Source: Ottowia beijingensis (GTDB lineage Bacteria > Pseudomonadota > Gammaproteobacteria > Burkholderiales > Burkholderiaceae_C). Taken from it: DNA of 64,000 nt. Under the pieces are notes generated by a model. That model saw only the letters and a program-made list of their open reading frames with translations. It did no database searches and had not been told where the DNA came from. The stretch's first letter is position 1; each line of letters begins with the position of its first letter. A program made the translations under genes and the position numbers. Shown in pieces: positions 1 to 9,384 of this stretch. The stretch covers positions 248,001-312,000 of the forward strand of contig NZ_JACCKX010000001.1 in the NCBI RefSeq assembly GCF_013423955.1, given 5' to 3'.

Positions 1-580
1 CTGCAAGAGCACGCCGCAGGCCACCATCGAGCAGCTGATGCTGGAGGCCGCCCGCGCCGGCGAGAACGTGGTGCGCCTGAAGGGCGGCGATCCGTTCATC
101 TTCGGCCGCGGCGGCGAAGAGGTGGAAAGCCTGCGCCGCGCCGGCATCGAGCCGGTGGTGGTCAACGGCATCACCTCGGGCCTGGCCGCCATGACCAGCC
201 TGGGCGCGCCGCTGACGCACCGCGACCGCGCGCACGGCGTGGTCTTCGTCACCGGCCACCCGCAGAAGGACGGCCCCGGCCTGGACTGGGCGCGGCTGGG
301 CGAATCGGCGCACGGCCTGCGCCTGACGCTGGTGATCTACATGGGCATCAGCAGCGCCGCGCGCATCCAGGCCGGGCTGCTGTCGGCCCTGCCGGCTTCC
401 ACGCCGGTGGCCGTGATCCAGCGCGCCACCCTGCCGGCGCAGCGCCAGTGCCTCACCACCTTGGGCGAGCTGCCCGACAGGCTGGCTGCCTGCGGCCTGG
501 GCAGCCCGGCCATCATGGTGGTGGGCGACGTGGTGCTGGGCGTGCGCGCGGCGCTGCAGGACGCGGCGCTGGCCGCCTGA
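1..580 (+). CDS. cobA: Uroporphyrinogen-III C-methyltransferase, 3' part
   Basis: This is the C-terminal part of the SAM-dependent enzyme that methylates uroporphyrinogen III to precorrin-2, the branch point to sirohaem and cobalamin. The reading frame is open from base 2 and enters with CKSTPQATIEQLM, so the gene starts before the window. The family motifs GENVVRLKGGDPFIFGRGGE and VVNGITSG are visible, followed by the typical AVIQRATLPAQR segment and an end at TGA. About 192 residues are present, against about 260 for a whole protein. It could be the methylase half of a CysG fusion; the part that would tell lies outside the window. Confidence 0.93.
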   Translation, partial: CKSTPQATIEQLMLEAARAGENVVRLKGGDPFIFGRGGEEVESLRRAGIEPVVVNGITSGLAAMTSLGAPLTHRDRAHGVVFVTGHPQKDGPGLDWARLGESAHGLRLTLVIYMGISSAARIQAGLLSALPASTPVAVIQRATLPAQRQCLTTLGELPDRLAACGLGSPAIMVVGDVVLGVRAALQDAALAA

Positions 581-582
581 GA

Positions 583-637
583 AACTCCTTTATTGATAGC
601 TTCTTGCGCTTGATCCACGAAGGTTTCAAACCGATTC
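583..637 (+). repeat. Dispersed ATAGCTG element, intergenic copy
   Basis: This copy directly follows cobA and contains TTGATAGCTTCTTGCGCTTG and a short tail ending in TTTCAAACC. The same pattern recurs about 15 times in the window, always short (50-65 bp) and with a weak central palindrome. The function is unknown. Confidence 0.7.
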
Positions 638-689
638 CATCTGAGTAGGCCTCTAACTCAGGTCCGCGCATGGCATGCCAGAAAACCAT

Positions 690-762
690 ACGCAGAGGAC
701 GCAGAAGAATTCAAGCAGGGCTGTCTTTTGCGTCCTCTGCGGTTCTTCTGCGTCCTCTGCGT
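690..762. repeat. 20-bp perfect inverted repeat between cobA and the flavoprotein gene
   Basis: Positions 690-709 and 743-762 are exact reverse complements, built from the motif GCGTCCTCTGCG, which is also present once more in the loop (730-741). The 33-base spacer makes a long hairpin possible. No run of T follows closely, so it does not look like a simple terminator. No other feature is seen in the 581-860 interval. Confidence 0.65.
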
Positions 763-860
763 CCGGTATTCAGTGGCTGCTCATGGCTCGGCAACTTGTC
801 ATGACCTGCGCGAGCAGCTCCGATTCTTGAGGTGCCCGGCGGGCCTACTACCATCGCCCC

Positions 861-2370
861 ATGCCTCCTCCCCGCTTCGACGCCGTCATTCTGGGTGCCG
901 GTGCCGCCGGCCTGTTCTGCGCGGCGCAGGCGGGCAGCGCGGCCTGCGCGTGCTGCTCATCGACCACAGCGAACGCGTGGCGGAAAAGGTGCGCGTCTCG
1001 GGCGGCGGGCGCGCCAACTTCACCAACCGCGACCTCGACCCGGCCGCGCCGCACAAGCATTTCATCAGCGCCAATCCGCACTTCTGCCGCTCGGCGCTGG
1101 CGCGCTTCACGCCGCAGCACTTCATCGCCCTGCTCGACCGGCACGGCGTGCCCTGGCACGAGAAGCACAAGGGCCAGCTGTTCTGCGACCGCTCGGCCGA
1201 AGATCTGATTGCCCTGCTGCTGGCCGAATGTGCCGCTGCGACCGCGCACGGCGGCTTGGTGGAACGCTGGCAGCCGTGCCGCGTGCAGAGCGTGCGGTTT
1301 CAAGCCAAAGAGGCCGCCAGCGCTGATGCAGCAAGCGCAGGCAGCTATCTCATCGATAGCGATCGTGGCCCCATCGAAGCGCCCGCCCTGGTCATCGCCA
1401 CCGGCGGCCTGTCGATCCCCAAGATCGGCGCCAGCAGCTTGGGGCTGGACATCGCGCGCCAGTTCGGCCTGAAGATCATCGACACCCGCCCCGGCCTGGT
1501 GCCGCTCACCTTCGACGGCGCGGCCTGGGCACCCTACGCACAACTGGCCGGTCTGGCGCTGCCGGTGCGCATCGGCACGGGCGAGAAGAAGCAGCATGTG
1601 ACCTTCCACGAAGACCTGCTGTTCACCCACCGCGGCCTGTCCGGCCCGGCGGTGCTGCAGATCTCCAGCTACTGGCGCCCGGGCACGCCCATCGTCATCG
1701 ACCTGGCGCCCGAGGTGGACGTGGCGGCCGAACTGCTGGCCGCCAAGGCGCGCTCGCGCAAGCTGATCGTGAACGAACTGGCGCAGTGGCTGCCGCAGCG
1801 CCTGGCCGAAGCCTGGGTGGCGCAGGACGCCGCCTGGCAGCGCCCCGTCAACGAGGCCAGCGACAAGGCGCTGCTTCAACTGGCCGAGCAACTCCAGCGC
1901 TGGCCGCTCACCCCCACCGGCACCGAGGGCTACAAAAGGCCGAAGTCACCCTGGGCGGCGTCGACACGCGCGCACTGTCGTCGCAGACGCTGGAAGCGCG
2001 CCAGCAGCCCGGCCTGTACTTCATCGGCGAGGTGGTCGACGTCACCGGCTGGCTGGGCGGCTACAACTTCCAGTGGGCCTGGGCCAGCGCCGCCGCCTGC
2101 GCCGAGGCGTTGGCAGCACGCCACACCGGCACGCCAGCCACCCCTGACTTCTCTCCAGGCGGCCGCGCAGCATGCCGCAAGAAGGGCCGCGGAGCAGGCC
2201 ATTCGAGGACGCCGTGGCCGGACCTGCGCCGGCCACCAGCGTCGTCCCCTGGGGGAAGGCGCGCAAGCGCCTCAGGGGGTTATAATCCTTGGTTTGCTGG
2301 CAAACGCCCCGCCGGCCATACTAGTTCGAATGTGCGGGGCAACAACTGCGGCGTATGGCGTGAAGCCTGA
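861..2370 (+). CDS. FAD-dependent oxidoreductase of the HI0933/YhiN type (two reading-frame breaks)
   Basis: This is a flavoprotein of the YhiN/HI0933 family (often called NAD(P)/FAD-dependent oxidoreductase); the substrate is not known. The N-terminus FDAVILGAGAAGLFCAAQ is the Rossmann FAD site. It is followed by VSGGGRANFTNRD and, near the end, GEVVDVTGWLGGYNFQWAWA, the C-terminal signature of the family. The protein is split over three frames. One base is missing near 932 (between AQAG and RGLRVLLID) and one A is missing near 1937, where EGYKKAEVTLGGVDTR is expected. The tail after about 2130 is longer than usual and runs into the rpsU leader, so the true end may be earlier. A copy of the ATAGCTG element is read through at about 1293-1362. 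Confidence 0.8.
2281..2286 (+). promoter_or_regulatory. Candidate -10 box for rpsU-yqeY
   Basis: A perfect TATAAT lies 127 bases before the rpsU start, just after a GC-rich palindromic stretch (GGCGCGCAAGCGCC). No clear -35 hexamer is seen. It is the only obvious promoter-like site in the rpsU leader. Confidence 0.4.
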
Positions 2371-2412
2371 TCTACTTCACACCCGCTGGCCGCGCAAATA
2401 CCTGAAATTTGA

Positions 2413-2625
2413 ATGACCACCATCCGAGTCAAAGAAAACGAGCCGTTCGACGTGGCCCTGCGCCGCTTCAAGCGCACCATTGAAAAGCTGGGCCTGCTGA
2501 CCGACCTGCGCGCCCGCGAGTTTTACGAGAAGCCCACGGCCGAGCGCAAGCGCAAGAAGGCCGCTGCCGTCAAGCGCCACTACAAGCGCGTGCGCAGCCA
2601 GCAACTGCCCAAGAAGCTGTACTGA
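2413..2625 (+). CDS. rpsU: 30S ribosomal protein bS21
   Basis: This small basic protein of 70 residues, of the small ribosomal subunit, is needed for initiation on natural mRNAs. It begins [20 protein letters not shown] and ends in the lysine/arginine-rich KKLY tail, matching the usual length of about 70 in Burkholderiales. It is followed 20 bases later by a strong hairpin with T-run and then by yqeY, the order seen in many proteobacteria (rpsU-yqeY-dnaG). dnaG does not follow here. Confidence 0.97.
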   Translation: MTTIRVKENEPFDVALRRFKRTIEKLGLLTDLRAREFYEKPTAERKRKKAAAVKRHYKRVRSQQLPKKLY

Positions 2626-2645
2626 TTCAGCCGCTTCTCGCAACC

Positions 2646-2679
2646 AAAAAGCTCGCCGGGGACGCTCAGCGAGCTTTTT
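2646..2679 (+). terminator. Rho-independent terminator after rpsU
   Basis: The 11-bp arms AAAAAGCTCGC (2646-2656) and GCGAGCTTTTT (2669-2679) pair perfectly around a 12-base loop. The symmetric A/T flanks could let it act in both directions. It separates rpsU from yqeY and may be partly read through. Confidence 0.85.
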
Positions 2680-2700
2680 CGTTTCTGCAAGGACAAAACC

Positions 2701-3147
2701 ATGAGCCTGAAAGACCAGATCACCGAAGACATGAAGACCGCCATGCGCGCCAAGGACAGCGAGCGCCTGGGCACCATCCGCCTGCTGCAGGCGGCGATGA
2801 AGCAGAAGGAAGTGGACGAGCGCATCGAACTGGACGACACCGCCGTCATCGCCATCGTCGACAAGCTCATCAAGCAGCGCAAGGACAGCATCGCCGCCTT
2901 CACCCAGGCCGGCCGCCAGGACCTGGCCGACAAGGAAGCCGCCGAAATGAAGGTGCTGGAGGCCTACCTGCCCGCCCGCCTGTCGGAGAGCGAAATCGTT
3001 GCCGAGGTGAAGGCCATCGTGGCCGAACTGGGCGCCAGCGGGCCCGGCGACATGGGCAAGGTGATGGGTGCCGTGAAGCAGCGCCTGGCCGGCAAGGCGG
3101 ACATGGGCGCCGTCAGCGCGGCGGTGAAGGCTGCGCTGGCGGGTTGA
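2701..3147 (+). CDS. yqeY: GatB/YqeY domain protein
   Basis: This is a 148-residue helical protein of the YqeY family, related to the tail domain of the GatB amidotransferase subunit and possibly tRNA-binding. It begins MSLKDQITEDMKTAMRAKD, has VDKLIKQRKDSIAAF and EMKVLEAYLPARLSE, and ends in the MGKVMGAVKQRLAGKADMG helix, all typical. The start is supported by AAGGA about 10 bases upstream. It stands just behind the rpsU terminator. Confidence 0.93.
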   Translation: MSLKDQITEDMKTAMRAKDSERLGTIRLLQAAMKQKEVDERIELDDTAVIAIVDKLIKQRKDSIAAFTQAGRQDLADKEAAEMKVLEAYLPARLSESEIVAEVKAIVAELGASGPGDMGKVMGAVKQRLAGKADMGAVSAAVKAALAG

Positions 3148-3160
3148 GTGCCCCCGGCCT

Positions 3161-3236
3161 TGTGGGAGCGGCCTTGGCCGCGATGGCAGCGCATCGCCCA
3201 CCCCGCATGCCGCATCGCGGGCCAGCCCGCTCCCAC
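3161..3236. repeat. REP-like hairpin
   Basis: The arms TGTGGGAGCGGCCTTGGCCG and the nearly complementary GGCCAGCCCGCTCCCACA enclose a short spacer. It belongs to a family of at least six copies in the window that share the outer sequence TGTGGGAGCGG. This copy is less symmetrical than the ones at 11035 and 46369. Confidence 0.75.
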
Positions 3237-3261
3237 ACACCGCTCTGGCGATCAGAAAAAT

Positions 3262-3358
3262 CAAAAACCATAGCTGCTTGCGCTTGCCAGCAAACGATTT
3301 CAGATACTTTTCTCTTGAAATCAAGGCTGCACAAGCGCAAGCCACTATCAATCCATGA
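3262..3358. repeat. Two opposed ATAGCTG elements
   Basis: A forward copy (CCATAGCTGCTTGCGCTTGC at 3269) is followed by a reversed copy (CAAGCGCAAGCCACTATCAA near 3334). Together with the REP at 3161 they fill the 350 bases before the FecR-like gene. I see no gene in this interval. Confidence 0.6.
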
Positions 3359-3499
3359 GCAAGCAAACCGCTTTCTGACAATTGCTTGCAAACTGCGCCG
3401 CAGCTTTGCACAGCGCGACCGCCCGCGGCAAACCGAAGCCCGCGCCGGCGCGTTATGAAGAGGCAGGAACGCTTCCGTTCCCCGAGGCCTCTGACCACC

Positions 3500-5397
3500 A
3501 TGACGCAACCCACCTCTTCCCCTGGCGCCGCTGGCTTGGCGGCGCACTGCTGGCGGCCGCGCCCGTGCTGGGCTGGGCCCAGGCCGACCCGCCGTCACGC
3601 GTGGCCTACATCAGCGCCGCCGAAGGCGCGGTGCAGATCGCCACCGACGGCCAGCGCTTCGCGCCCGCCTCCATCAACTGGCCGGCGACCACCGGCACCC
3701 GCCTCGTCACCGACCCCAACGCGCGCGCCGAACTGCACGGCGGCTGGACCGCCGTGCGCCTGACCGGCCACGCCGACCTGAGCGTGACCGTGCTGGACGA
3801 CGACACCGCGCAGTTTGCGCTGATGGACGGCACCGCCTCGGTGCGCGTGCGCCAGCTGCAGCCCGGCGAGCGCGTCGAGATCGACACCCCACACCTGGCC
3901 GTGGTGGCCAGCCAGGCGGGCGAATACCGCGTCGACGTCGATCCGCGCGCCGACACCACGCGCGTCACCGTGCACGCCGGCGTGGCCACGGTGTACGGCG
4001 AGGCGGGGCAATCCACCACCGTGGGCCAGCGCCAGCAGGCGCTGTTCACCGGCCGCAACCTGCAGCCGTTGCAGCGCGGCGGCGTGGCCGTGCGCGACGG
4101 TTTCGACCAGTGGGTGGCCCAGCGCGATGCGCTGGAAGACCGCTCGGCCTCGGCCCGCTACGTGCCGCGCGACGTGCCCGGCTACCAGCAGCTCGACGCC
4201 TACGGCGAATGGGCGCAGGACGCCACCTACGGCCCCGTGTGGTACCCGCAGGTCACCGTGGCCGACTGGGCGCCCTACCGCTACGGCCGCTGGGCCTGGG
4301 TGGAGCCCTGGGGCTGGACCTGGGTGGACGACGCGCCCTGGGGCTTCGCGCCCTCGCACTACGGCCGCTGGGCGCAGATCGGCCCGCGCTGGGCTTGGGT
4401 GCCCGGCAGCTTCGGCCCGCGCCCGGTGTACGCGCCGGCGCTGGTGGCCTTCGTCGGTGGCGACAACTGGAGCGTGGCGCTGGGCAGCCCCGGTGCCGCG
4501 TGGTTCCCGCTGGCGCCGGGCGAATACTGGCGCCCGCACTACCACGCCAGCGACCGCTACCACCGCGGCCTGAACTGGGGCCGCGAGCGCGTGCGCCCGC
4601 CGGCCGACGGCTACCACTTCCATCGCCGCCCCAACGCCGTCACCTACGCTCCGGCCGACCAGTTCGGCGGTGGCCAGCGCGGCCGCCGGCCCGGCTTCGG
4701 CGACGGCAGCCGCCTGCCGTCCGGCGCACTGAACGACAGCCGCATCGTCGCCCCGCCGCCGCGCGCCTGGGTGCCCGGCGTGCAGACGCAGGCGCCGCTG
4801 CCCACGCTGCGCCCTGACCGGCCCGATCGCCCAGGTGCTGGCGTGCGCGAGCCGCGCCCGCCGCGTGGCGGCGCCGACCGCGGCGTGGCCGCACCCGCGC
4901 CGTCGCCCGCCCGCCTGCCCGTGCCCGACGGCCGCGGCATGCGCCATGGCGACGATGCCCAGCCGCCGATGGCTCGGCCCGCGCGGCCCGCACCGCCGGA
5001 GCGCTACGAATCCGGCAGCCTGGAGCGCAACCGCTACCTGCGCGACCAGGCCGAGCGCGACGGCGCCCACATGGGCGTGCCGCAGCCACGCAACCCGCAG
5101 GTGCGCGAGGCGCAGCAACAGCAGTGGCAGATGCAGCGCCAGCAGGAAGAGCGCGTGCGCGAATTGCAGCCGCGCCCGGCGGTCATCAACCCGCCGCCCG
5201 CCGCGGCCCCGCAGATGCCGCGCGTGCAGCCGATGCCGGCGCAGCGGCCGTTCTCGTCGGGCGAGCTGGGCCATGTGCCGCGCCAGATGGAGCGCCCCGC
5301 CATGCCGCAACGCGAGCAGCGCGCCATGCCGATGCGCGACTCCGGCGCGCTGGCACCGCGCGAGCCGCGCGAACGGCGCGGCATGATGGAGCCGTGA
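3500..5397 (+). CDS. Secreted FecR-like/DUF6600 protein with WY-rich repeats
   Basis: This is a predicted exported protein of about 632 residues. The likely start is the ATG at 3500, giving MTQPTSSP then WRRWLGGALLAAAPVLGWAQ, a good signal peptide. It requires one C missing near 3519; in the given frame the open frame otherwise reaches back to 3382 without a signal. After the signal comes a FecR-like beta domain (VAYISAAEGAVQIATDGQRF). A tryptophan/tyrosine-rich DUF6600 part follows, with the repeated unit YGRWAWVEPWGWTWVDDAPW. A long proline/arginine/glutamine-rich tail ends the protein. The role is unknown; DUF6600 proteins are usually exported. Confidence 0.8.
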
Positions 5398-5404
5398 AGG
5401 CGAA

Positions 5405-5478
5405 CGCCAGCGCTTCGTTATTGATAGCTGCTGGCGCTTGATGGGTGGGCGCTGAAGGCGGTTTTGGCCTGAAAATCA
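5405..5478 (+). repeat. Dispersed ATAGCTG element, intergenic copy
   Basis: It contains TTGATAGCTGCTGGCGCTTG and a TTTTGGCCTGAAAATC end. It lies between the convergent FecR-like gene and pmbA. Confidence 0.7.
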
Positions 5479-5531
5479 AGCCGGCCGCAAGGCAGCCCGT
5501 TCCACGTCCGGATCGAAACGACATGAACTTC

Positions 5532-5606
5532 TTCATTCCGGCGACAGCCGGAATCCAGACGACGCGCGTGCGCAGCACATGGAGCCCGGCTTTCGCCGGG
5601 ATGACG
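5532..5606. repeat. CATTCCGGCG-type dispersed repeat
   Basis: An imperfect palindrome: CATTCCGGCGACAGCCGGAA pairs with CCCGGCTTTCGCCGGGATGA. Related copies lie at about 13318-13425 and 62097-62203. Confidence 0.6.
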
Positions 5607-5635
5607 GTGGTTGACGTCTTGAGGTGGAAACGGAC

Positions 5636-7002
5636 TCAGTTGCCCGCCACCGTCATCCGGTCGATGAGCACCGAACCCACGGTTTTCGAGCCGTAGGTGT
5701 AGGCATCGGCCCCCACGGCCTGCAGCCCCAAGAACATCTCGCGAAGGTTGCCGGCGATGGTGATCTCCTGCACCGGGTAGGCGATGCGGCCGTTCTCCAC
5801 CCAGAAGCCGCTGGCGCCGCGCGAATAGTCGCCGGTGACGTAGTTCACGCCCTGGCCCATCAGCTCGATCACGAACAGGCCGGTGCCCAGCTTGCGCAGC
5901 ATCTCGTCCAGGTCGTCGCCCGCGCGCGTCAGGCGCGACCGCAGCGTGAGGTTGTGCGAGCCGCCGGCGTTGCCGGTGGTCCTCATGCCCAGCTTGCGCG
6001 CCGAATAGGTGCTGAGGAAGTAGCCCGCCACCCGCCCCGCATCCACCACCTTGCGCGCCTGCACGCGCACGCCTTCCTCGTCGAACGGCGACGAGCCCTT
6101 GCCGCCGACGACGAACGGGTCTTCGAGCACGTCGATGTGCTTGGGCAGCACCGGCTTGCCCAGCGAATCGACCAGGAACGAGGTCTTGCGGTACAGCGCG
6201 CCGCCGCTCAGCGCCTGCGTCAGGCTGCCCAGCAGGCCGGCGGCCAAGGGCGACTCGAACAGCACCGGGCACTGGCGCGTGCCGATTTTGCGGCTCTTCA
6301 GCCGGCTCAGCGCGCGCTCGGCGGCGTAGCGGCCCACGGCCTCGGGCGCGGCCAGGTCGCGCGCATTGCGCTCCGAGCTGTACCAGTAGTCGCGCTGCAT
6401 GTCGTTGCCCTTGCCGGCAATCGGCGCGACAGACAGCGAATGGCGCGAGCTGGCATAGCCCCCACGAAAGCCGTGCGTGTGCGCGCTAAAGAAATGGCTT
6501 TGCTGCGCCGACACGCCGGCGCCCTCGCTGTTGGTGATGCGCTTGTCCACCGCCAGCGCGGCGTGCTCGCAGGCCAGCGCCAACTCGGCCGCCTGCTCGC
6601 TGGTGATGGGCCAGGGTGGAACAGGTCCAGGTCGCGCTGCTCGGTGGCGATGTCGGCCTCGTCCGGCAGGCCGGCCACCGGGTCTTCGGCGGTGAAGCGG
6701 GCGATGTCGTAGGCCGCCTGCACCGTCTGCTCGATGGCGGCGCGCGAGAAGTCCGACGTGCTGGCATTGCCGCGCCGCTGGCCCAGGTACACCGTCACGC
6801 CCAGCGACTTGTCGCGGTTGCGCTCCACCGTCTCCAGTTCGCCCTTGCGCACGCTCACGCTCAGGCCCGAACCTTCGGATGCCTCGGCACCCGCGTCGGT
6901 GGCGCCGAGCTTCTTGGCATGGGCCAGCGCGGTGTCCACCAGCTCTTCGAAGAAGGCGCGCGAATAAGAAAAGCCCGGCAGGGCTTTGGAGTCGTTTTGC
7001 AT
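5636..7002 (-). CDS. pmbA: Metalloprotease PmbA/TldE (one frame break)
   Basis: PmbA (TldE) is the partner of TldD in a cytoplasmic metalloprotease that matures microcin-type peptides and degrades CcdA in E. coli. Visible family blocks include GLSVSVRKGELETVERNRDK near the start, RNARDLAAPEAVGRYAAERA in the middle, and GVNYVTGDYSRGASGFWVEN and EITIAGNLREMF at the end. The N- and C-terminal parts lie in different frames. One C is missing near 6613, where LFHPWPITSEQAAE is expected. The full length of about 455 residues is normal. The start MQNDSKALPG is preferred; a second ATG lies 15 bases upstream. It is divergent from darP with a 42-base gap, the classic pmbA-yjgA arrangement. Confidence 0.9.
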
Positions 7003-7044
7003 GGTGGCGGCTATCATACTTCTCGACTTTTCAGATTCCTATCC

Positions 7045-7737
7045 ATGTCCCGCAAACCCAAGAAAGGCTATTTCGTCCGCGGCCAGTTCGTCGCCGAAGG
7101 CAGCGAGCTGGACGAACAGCTCAAGGCCGAGCTGCGCGGCGATGGCCCCAGCAAGACCGAGCTGAAGGCGCAGAGCGCCGAGCTGCAGGCGCTGGGCGAG
7201 GCGCTGCTGACGCTGCGGCGCGATCTGTTCGAGCCGCTCGATCTGCCCACCAAGCTGGTCGATGGGCTGGAGGAGCTCAAGCGCATCACCAACTTCGAAG
7301 GCAAGCGCCGCCAGAGCCAGTACGTGGGCAAGCTGATGCGCCAGCTTCATGATGAACAGCTGGCCGCCGTGCGCGCCGCATTGGAAGAGCAGCGCAAGGG
7401 CCCAGCTGCCGAAACCCTGCGCCTGCACGCCGCCGAGCGCTGGCGTGAGCGCCTGATCGCCGAAGACGCCGCCGTCAACGCCTGGGTGACGCAGTTCCCC
7501 GACACCGACGTGCAGCAGCTGCGCGCGCTGGTGCGCCAGGCGCGCAAGGATGCGCCCACGCCCGACGCCGCCAAAGAGGCCGAAGCCAAGGGTCAGGCGC
7601 AGCGCAACAGCCGTGCCTTCCGCGAGCTGTTCCAGTTGGTGAACACCGCGCTGGCGCAGGCCGAGGCGCACCCGCCCGAGGTGCAACCCATCGATGCCGA
7701 GGACGTGGGCTACGTCAACGACGCCCGCGCCGGTTGA
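7045..7737 (+). CDS. darP: Ribosome biogenesis factor DarP (YjgA, DUF615)
   Basis: DarP/YjgA acts late in 50S subunit assembly. The 230-residue product shows the family pattern of long charged helices. It begins MSRKPKKGYFVRGQFV and has PTKLVDGLEELKRITNFEGK, RRQSQYVGKLMRQ and a C-terminal SRAFRELFQLV. It is divergent from pmbA, as in other proteobacteria. A palindromic repeat follows its stop. Confidence 0.93.
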   Translation: MSRKPKKGYFVRGQFVAEGSELDEQLKAELRGDGPSKTELKAQSAELQALGEALLTLRRDLFEPLDLPTKLVDGLEELKRITNFEGKRRQSQYVGKLMRQLHDEQLAAVRAALEEQRKGPAAETLRLHAAERWRERLIAEDAAVNAWVTQFPDTDVQQLRALVRQARKDAPTPDAAKEAEAKGQAQRNSRAFRELFQLVNTALAQAEAHPPEVQPIDAEDVGYVNDARAG

Positions 7738-7741
7738 CTGC

Positions 7742-7857
7742 ATGACAAATGACCTCGGCCTGCGGCCTCGATGACAAAGGCGCGGCCGCGGCGCCCGGCT
7801 CCTTTGTCATTGAAGCCGCGAAGCGGCGGAGTCATTTGTCATTTGTCATCCGTCATT
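7742..7857. repeat. Palindromic ATGACAAATGAC element
   Basis: Imperfect inverted arms are built from TGACAAATGAC (7743) and GTCATTTGTCA (about 7832), with inner GATGACAAAGG and CCTTTGTCATT. The arms match the 39-bp ends of the larger element at 41544-41892, so both belong to one family. It lies between darP and mogA. Confidence 0.7.
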
Positions 7858-7876
7858 GGCCCAGCAAGGAACCCGC

Positions 7877-8470
7877 ATGAACGCACACGACCCCATCACC
7901 ATCGGCATCGTCTCCATCAGCGACCGCGCCTCCAGCGGCACGTATGAAGACAAGGGCCTGCCCGCGCTGCAGGAGTGGCTAGGCAAGGCGCTGAAGAACC
8001 CGATCAGCTTCGAGCCGCGCCTGATCCCCGACGAGCAGGCCACCATCAGCCGCACGCTGATCGAGTTGGTCGACGCCGGGTGCGCCCTGGTGTTGACCAC
8101 CGGCGGCACCGGCCCCGCCGTGCGCGACGTGACGCCCGAGGCCACGCTGGCCGTCGCCGACAAGGAAATGCCGGGCTTTGGCGAGCAGATGCGCCAGATC
8201 AGCCTGGCCTTCGTGCCCACGGCCATCCTGAGCCGCCAGGTGGCGGTGATCCGCGGGCAGTGCCTCATCATCAACCTGCCCGGCCAGCCCAAGGCGATTG
8301 CCGAGACGCTGGAAGGCCTGAAGGACAACGCCGGCAACCCGCAGGTGCACGGCATCTTCGCCGCCGTGCCCTACTGCATCGACCTGATCGGCGGCCCCTA
8401 CCTGGAAACCAACGACGCCGTGTGCAAGGCCTTCCGACCCAAGAACGCGGTGCGGCCCGCGCGCGACTGA
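7877..8470 (+). CDS. mogA: Molybdopterin adenylyltransferase MogA
   Basis: MogA activates molybdopterin by adenylation before molybdenum insertion. The protein has 197 residues. It shows TIGIVSISDRASSGTYEDKG at the start and the MPT-binding TTGGTGPAVRDVTPEAT block. ILSRQVAVIRGQCLIINLPG then matches the family. The ATG at 7877 is preceded by AAGGA. The length is normal and no frame damage is seen. Confidence 0.94.
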   Translation: MNAHDPITIGIVSISDRASSGTYEDKGLPALQEWLGKALKNPISFEPRLIPDEQATISRTLIELVDAGCALVLTTGGTGPAVRDVTPEATLAVADKEMPGFGEQMRQISLAFVPTAILSRQVAVIRGQCLIINLPGQPKAIAETLEGLKDNAGNPQVHGIFAAVPYCIDLIGGPYLETNDAVCKAFRPKNAVRPARD

Positions 8471-8668
8471 GCGCGCCCTGCGGTGGCCGCGCCACGGCGC
8501 GCTGCAACAGGTGTCACGGGATGCAAGCAGGGCGATGTCCCACAAGCGCCTGGATACAACACCGACCCGGCGCTTCACATGGCCGGGGCACATTGAAGGT
8601 GCGCGCCGCGGTCGTCCTTGAATTTTTCCATTTCCCATTGCCGCGGTGCTGAACCAAGGAGCCACGCC

Positions 8669-8883
8669 ATGAAACTTCGCCAATACAGCCTTGCCGCCGT
8701 CCTCGCCGCCACGCTGGCCGCCGCGGGTTGTTCCACCTCCCCCACCAATGCACAGATCGGCACCGGCGTGGGCGCCGTGGCCGGCGGTGTGGCCGGCAAC
8801 GTGCTGTTCGGCAACACGCTCGGCACCGTGGGGGCGCCGCTGCCGGCGCACTGATCGGCAACGAGGTGGGCAAGCGCCGCTGA
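8669..8883 (+). CDS. OsmB-like glycine-zipper lipoprotein (one frame break)
   Basis: This is a short envelope lipoprotein. It begins MKLRQYSLAAVLAATLAAAG with a lipobox ending at the Cys of AAGCS. A glycine-zipper stretch (QIGTGVGAVAGGVAGNVLFG) then resembles OsmB. In the given sequence the frame ends early, at 8854. One G missing from the GGGGG near 8832 gives GTVGGAAAGALIGNEVGKRR and a stop at 8881-8883, the expected tail of the family. It would then have 71 residues. RBS AAGGAG is at 8656. Confidence 0.8.
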
Positions 8884-9169
8884 TTCCAACGCCACGCTGG
8901 CGCGCCGGATGCATCGCCGCGCCGGCCTTCAGCAGCATCCGCCGTCCTGGCGCGTTGAGGCAGGCTGCAACCCAAAGCCGGCCTTGCGGCGGATCAGTTC
9001 TTACACCGCCGCGTGCCTTCAGAAAGCGAAAAGCCCCTGTGCGCCTGGTGCACCGGCAAAGCCAACAGAAAGCGCGGCGCACAATAGGCGCGACCTCGCG
9101 CAGGATCGCCTCGCAGCCACCGAAGGTGGGCCCGTCCCTGGGCGGGCGCGGTGTCTGTTTTGCTTGACC
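8884..9169. other. Interval without a recognised gene
   Basis: Only short frames with no conserved features are seen. No tRNA or clear terminator is visible. The interval ends at a nested repeat (9170-9307). Confidence 0.5.
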
Positions 9170-9307
9170 TATCAAGAAGTCTCAAATGACCCACGGGCCG
9201 CATCCGCCGTGTGCGAGCGGGCTTGCCCGCGATCAAGCGCTGGTGGCGACGAGGCGCCTCATCGCGGGCAAGCCCGCTCCCACAACACAGTCTGAGACTT
9301 CTTGATA
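9170..9307. repeat. REP-like hairpin framed by a 15-bp inverted repeat
   Basis: TATCAAGAAGTCTCA (9170-9184) and its exact complement TGAGACTTCTTGATA (9293-9307) enclose a REP-like hairpin. The inner arms are GAGCGGGCTTGCCCGCGAT and ATCGCGGGCAAGCCCGCTC. No other REP copy in the window has such outer arms. Confidence 0.7.
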
Positions 9308-9384
9308 AACAAGCTGTCTTGATCGTCCACGGTGCCGGGGCGTTGGGCGGCAGCCGTGGTCCGGGGCGCCCCCTGCTGCGTCCG

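Noticed and set aside
728..860. Earlier start for the flavoprotein
   Set aside because: The frame reads the GCGTCCTCTGCG hairpin. The FAD-binding N-terminus starts at 861 in another frame.
3144..3458. Small gene between yqeY and the FecR-like protein
   Set aside because: The frame only translates a REP hairpin and two ATAGCTG elements.
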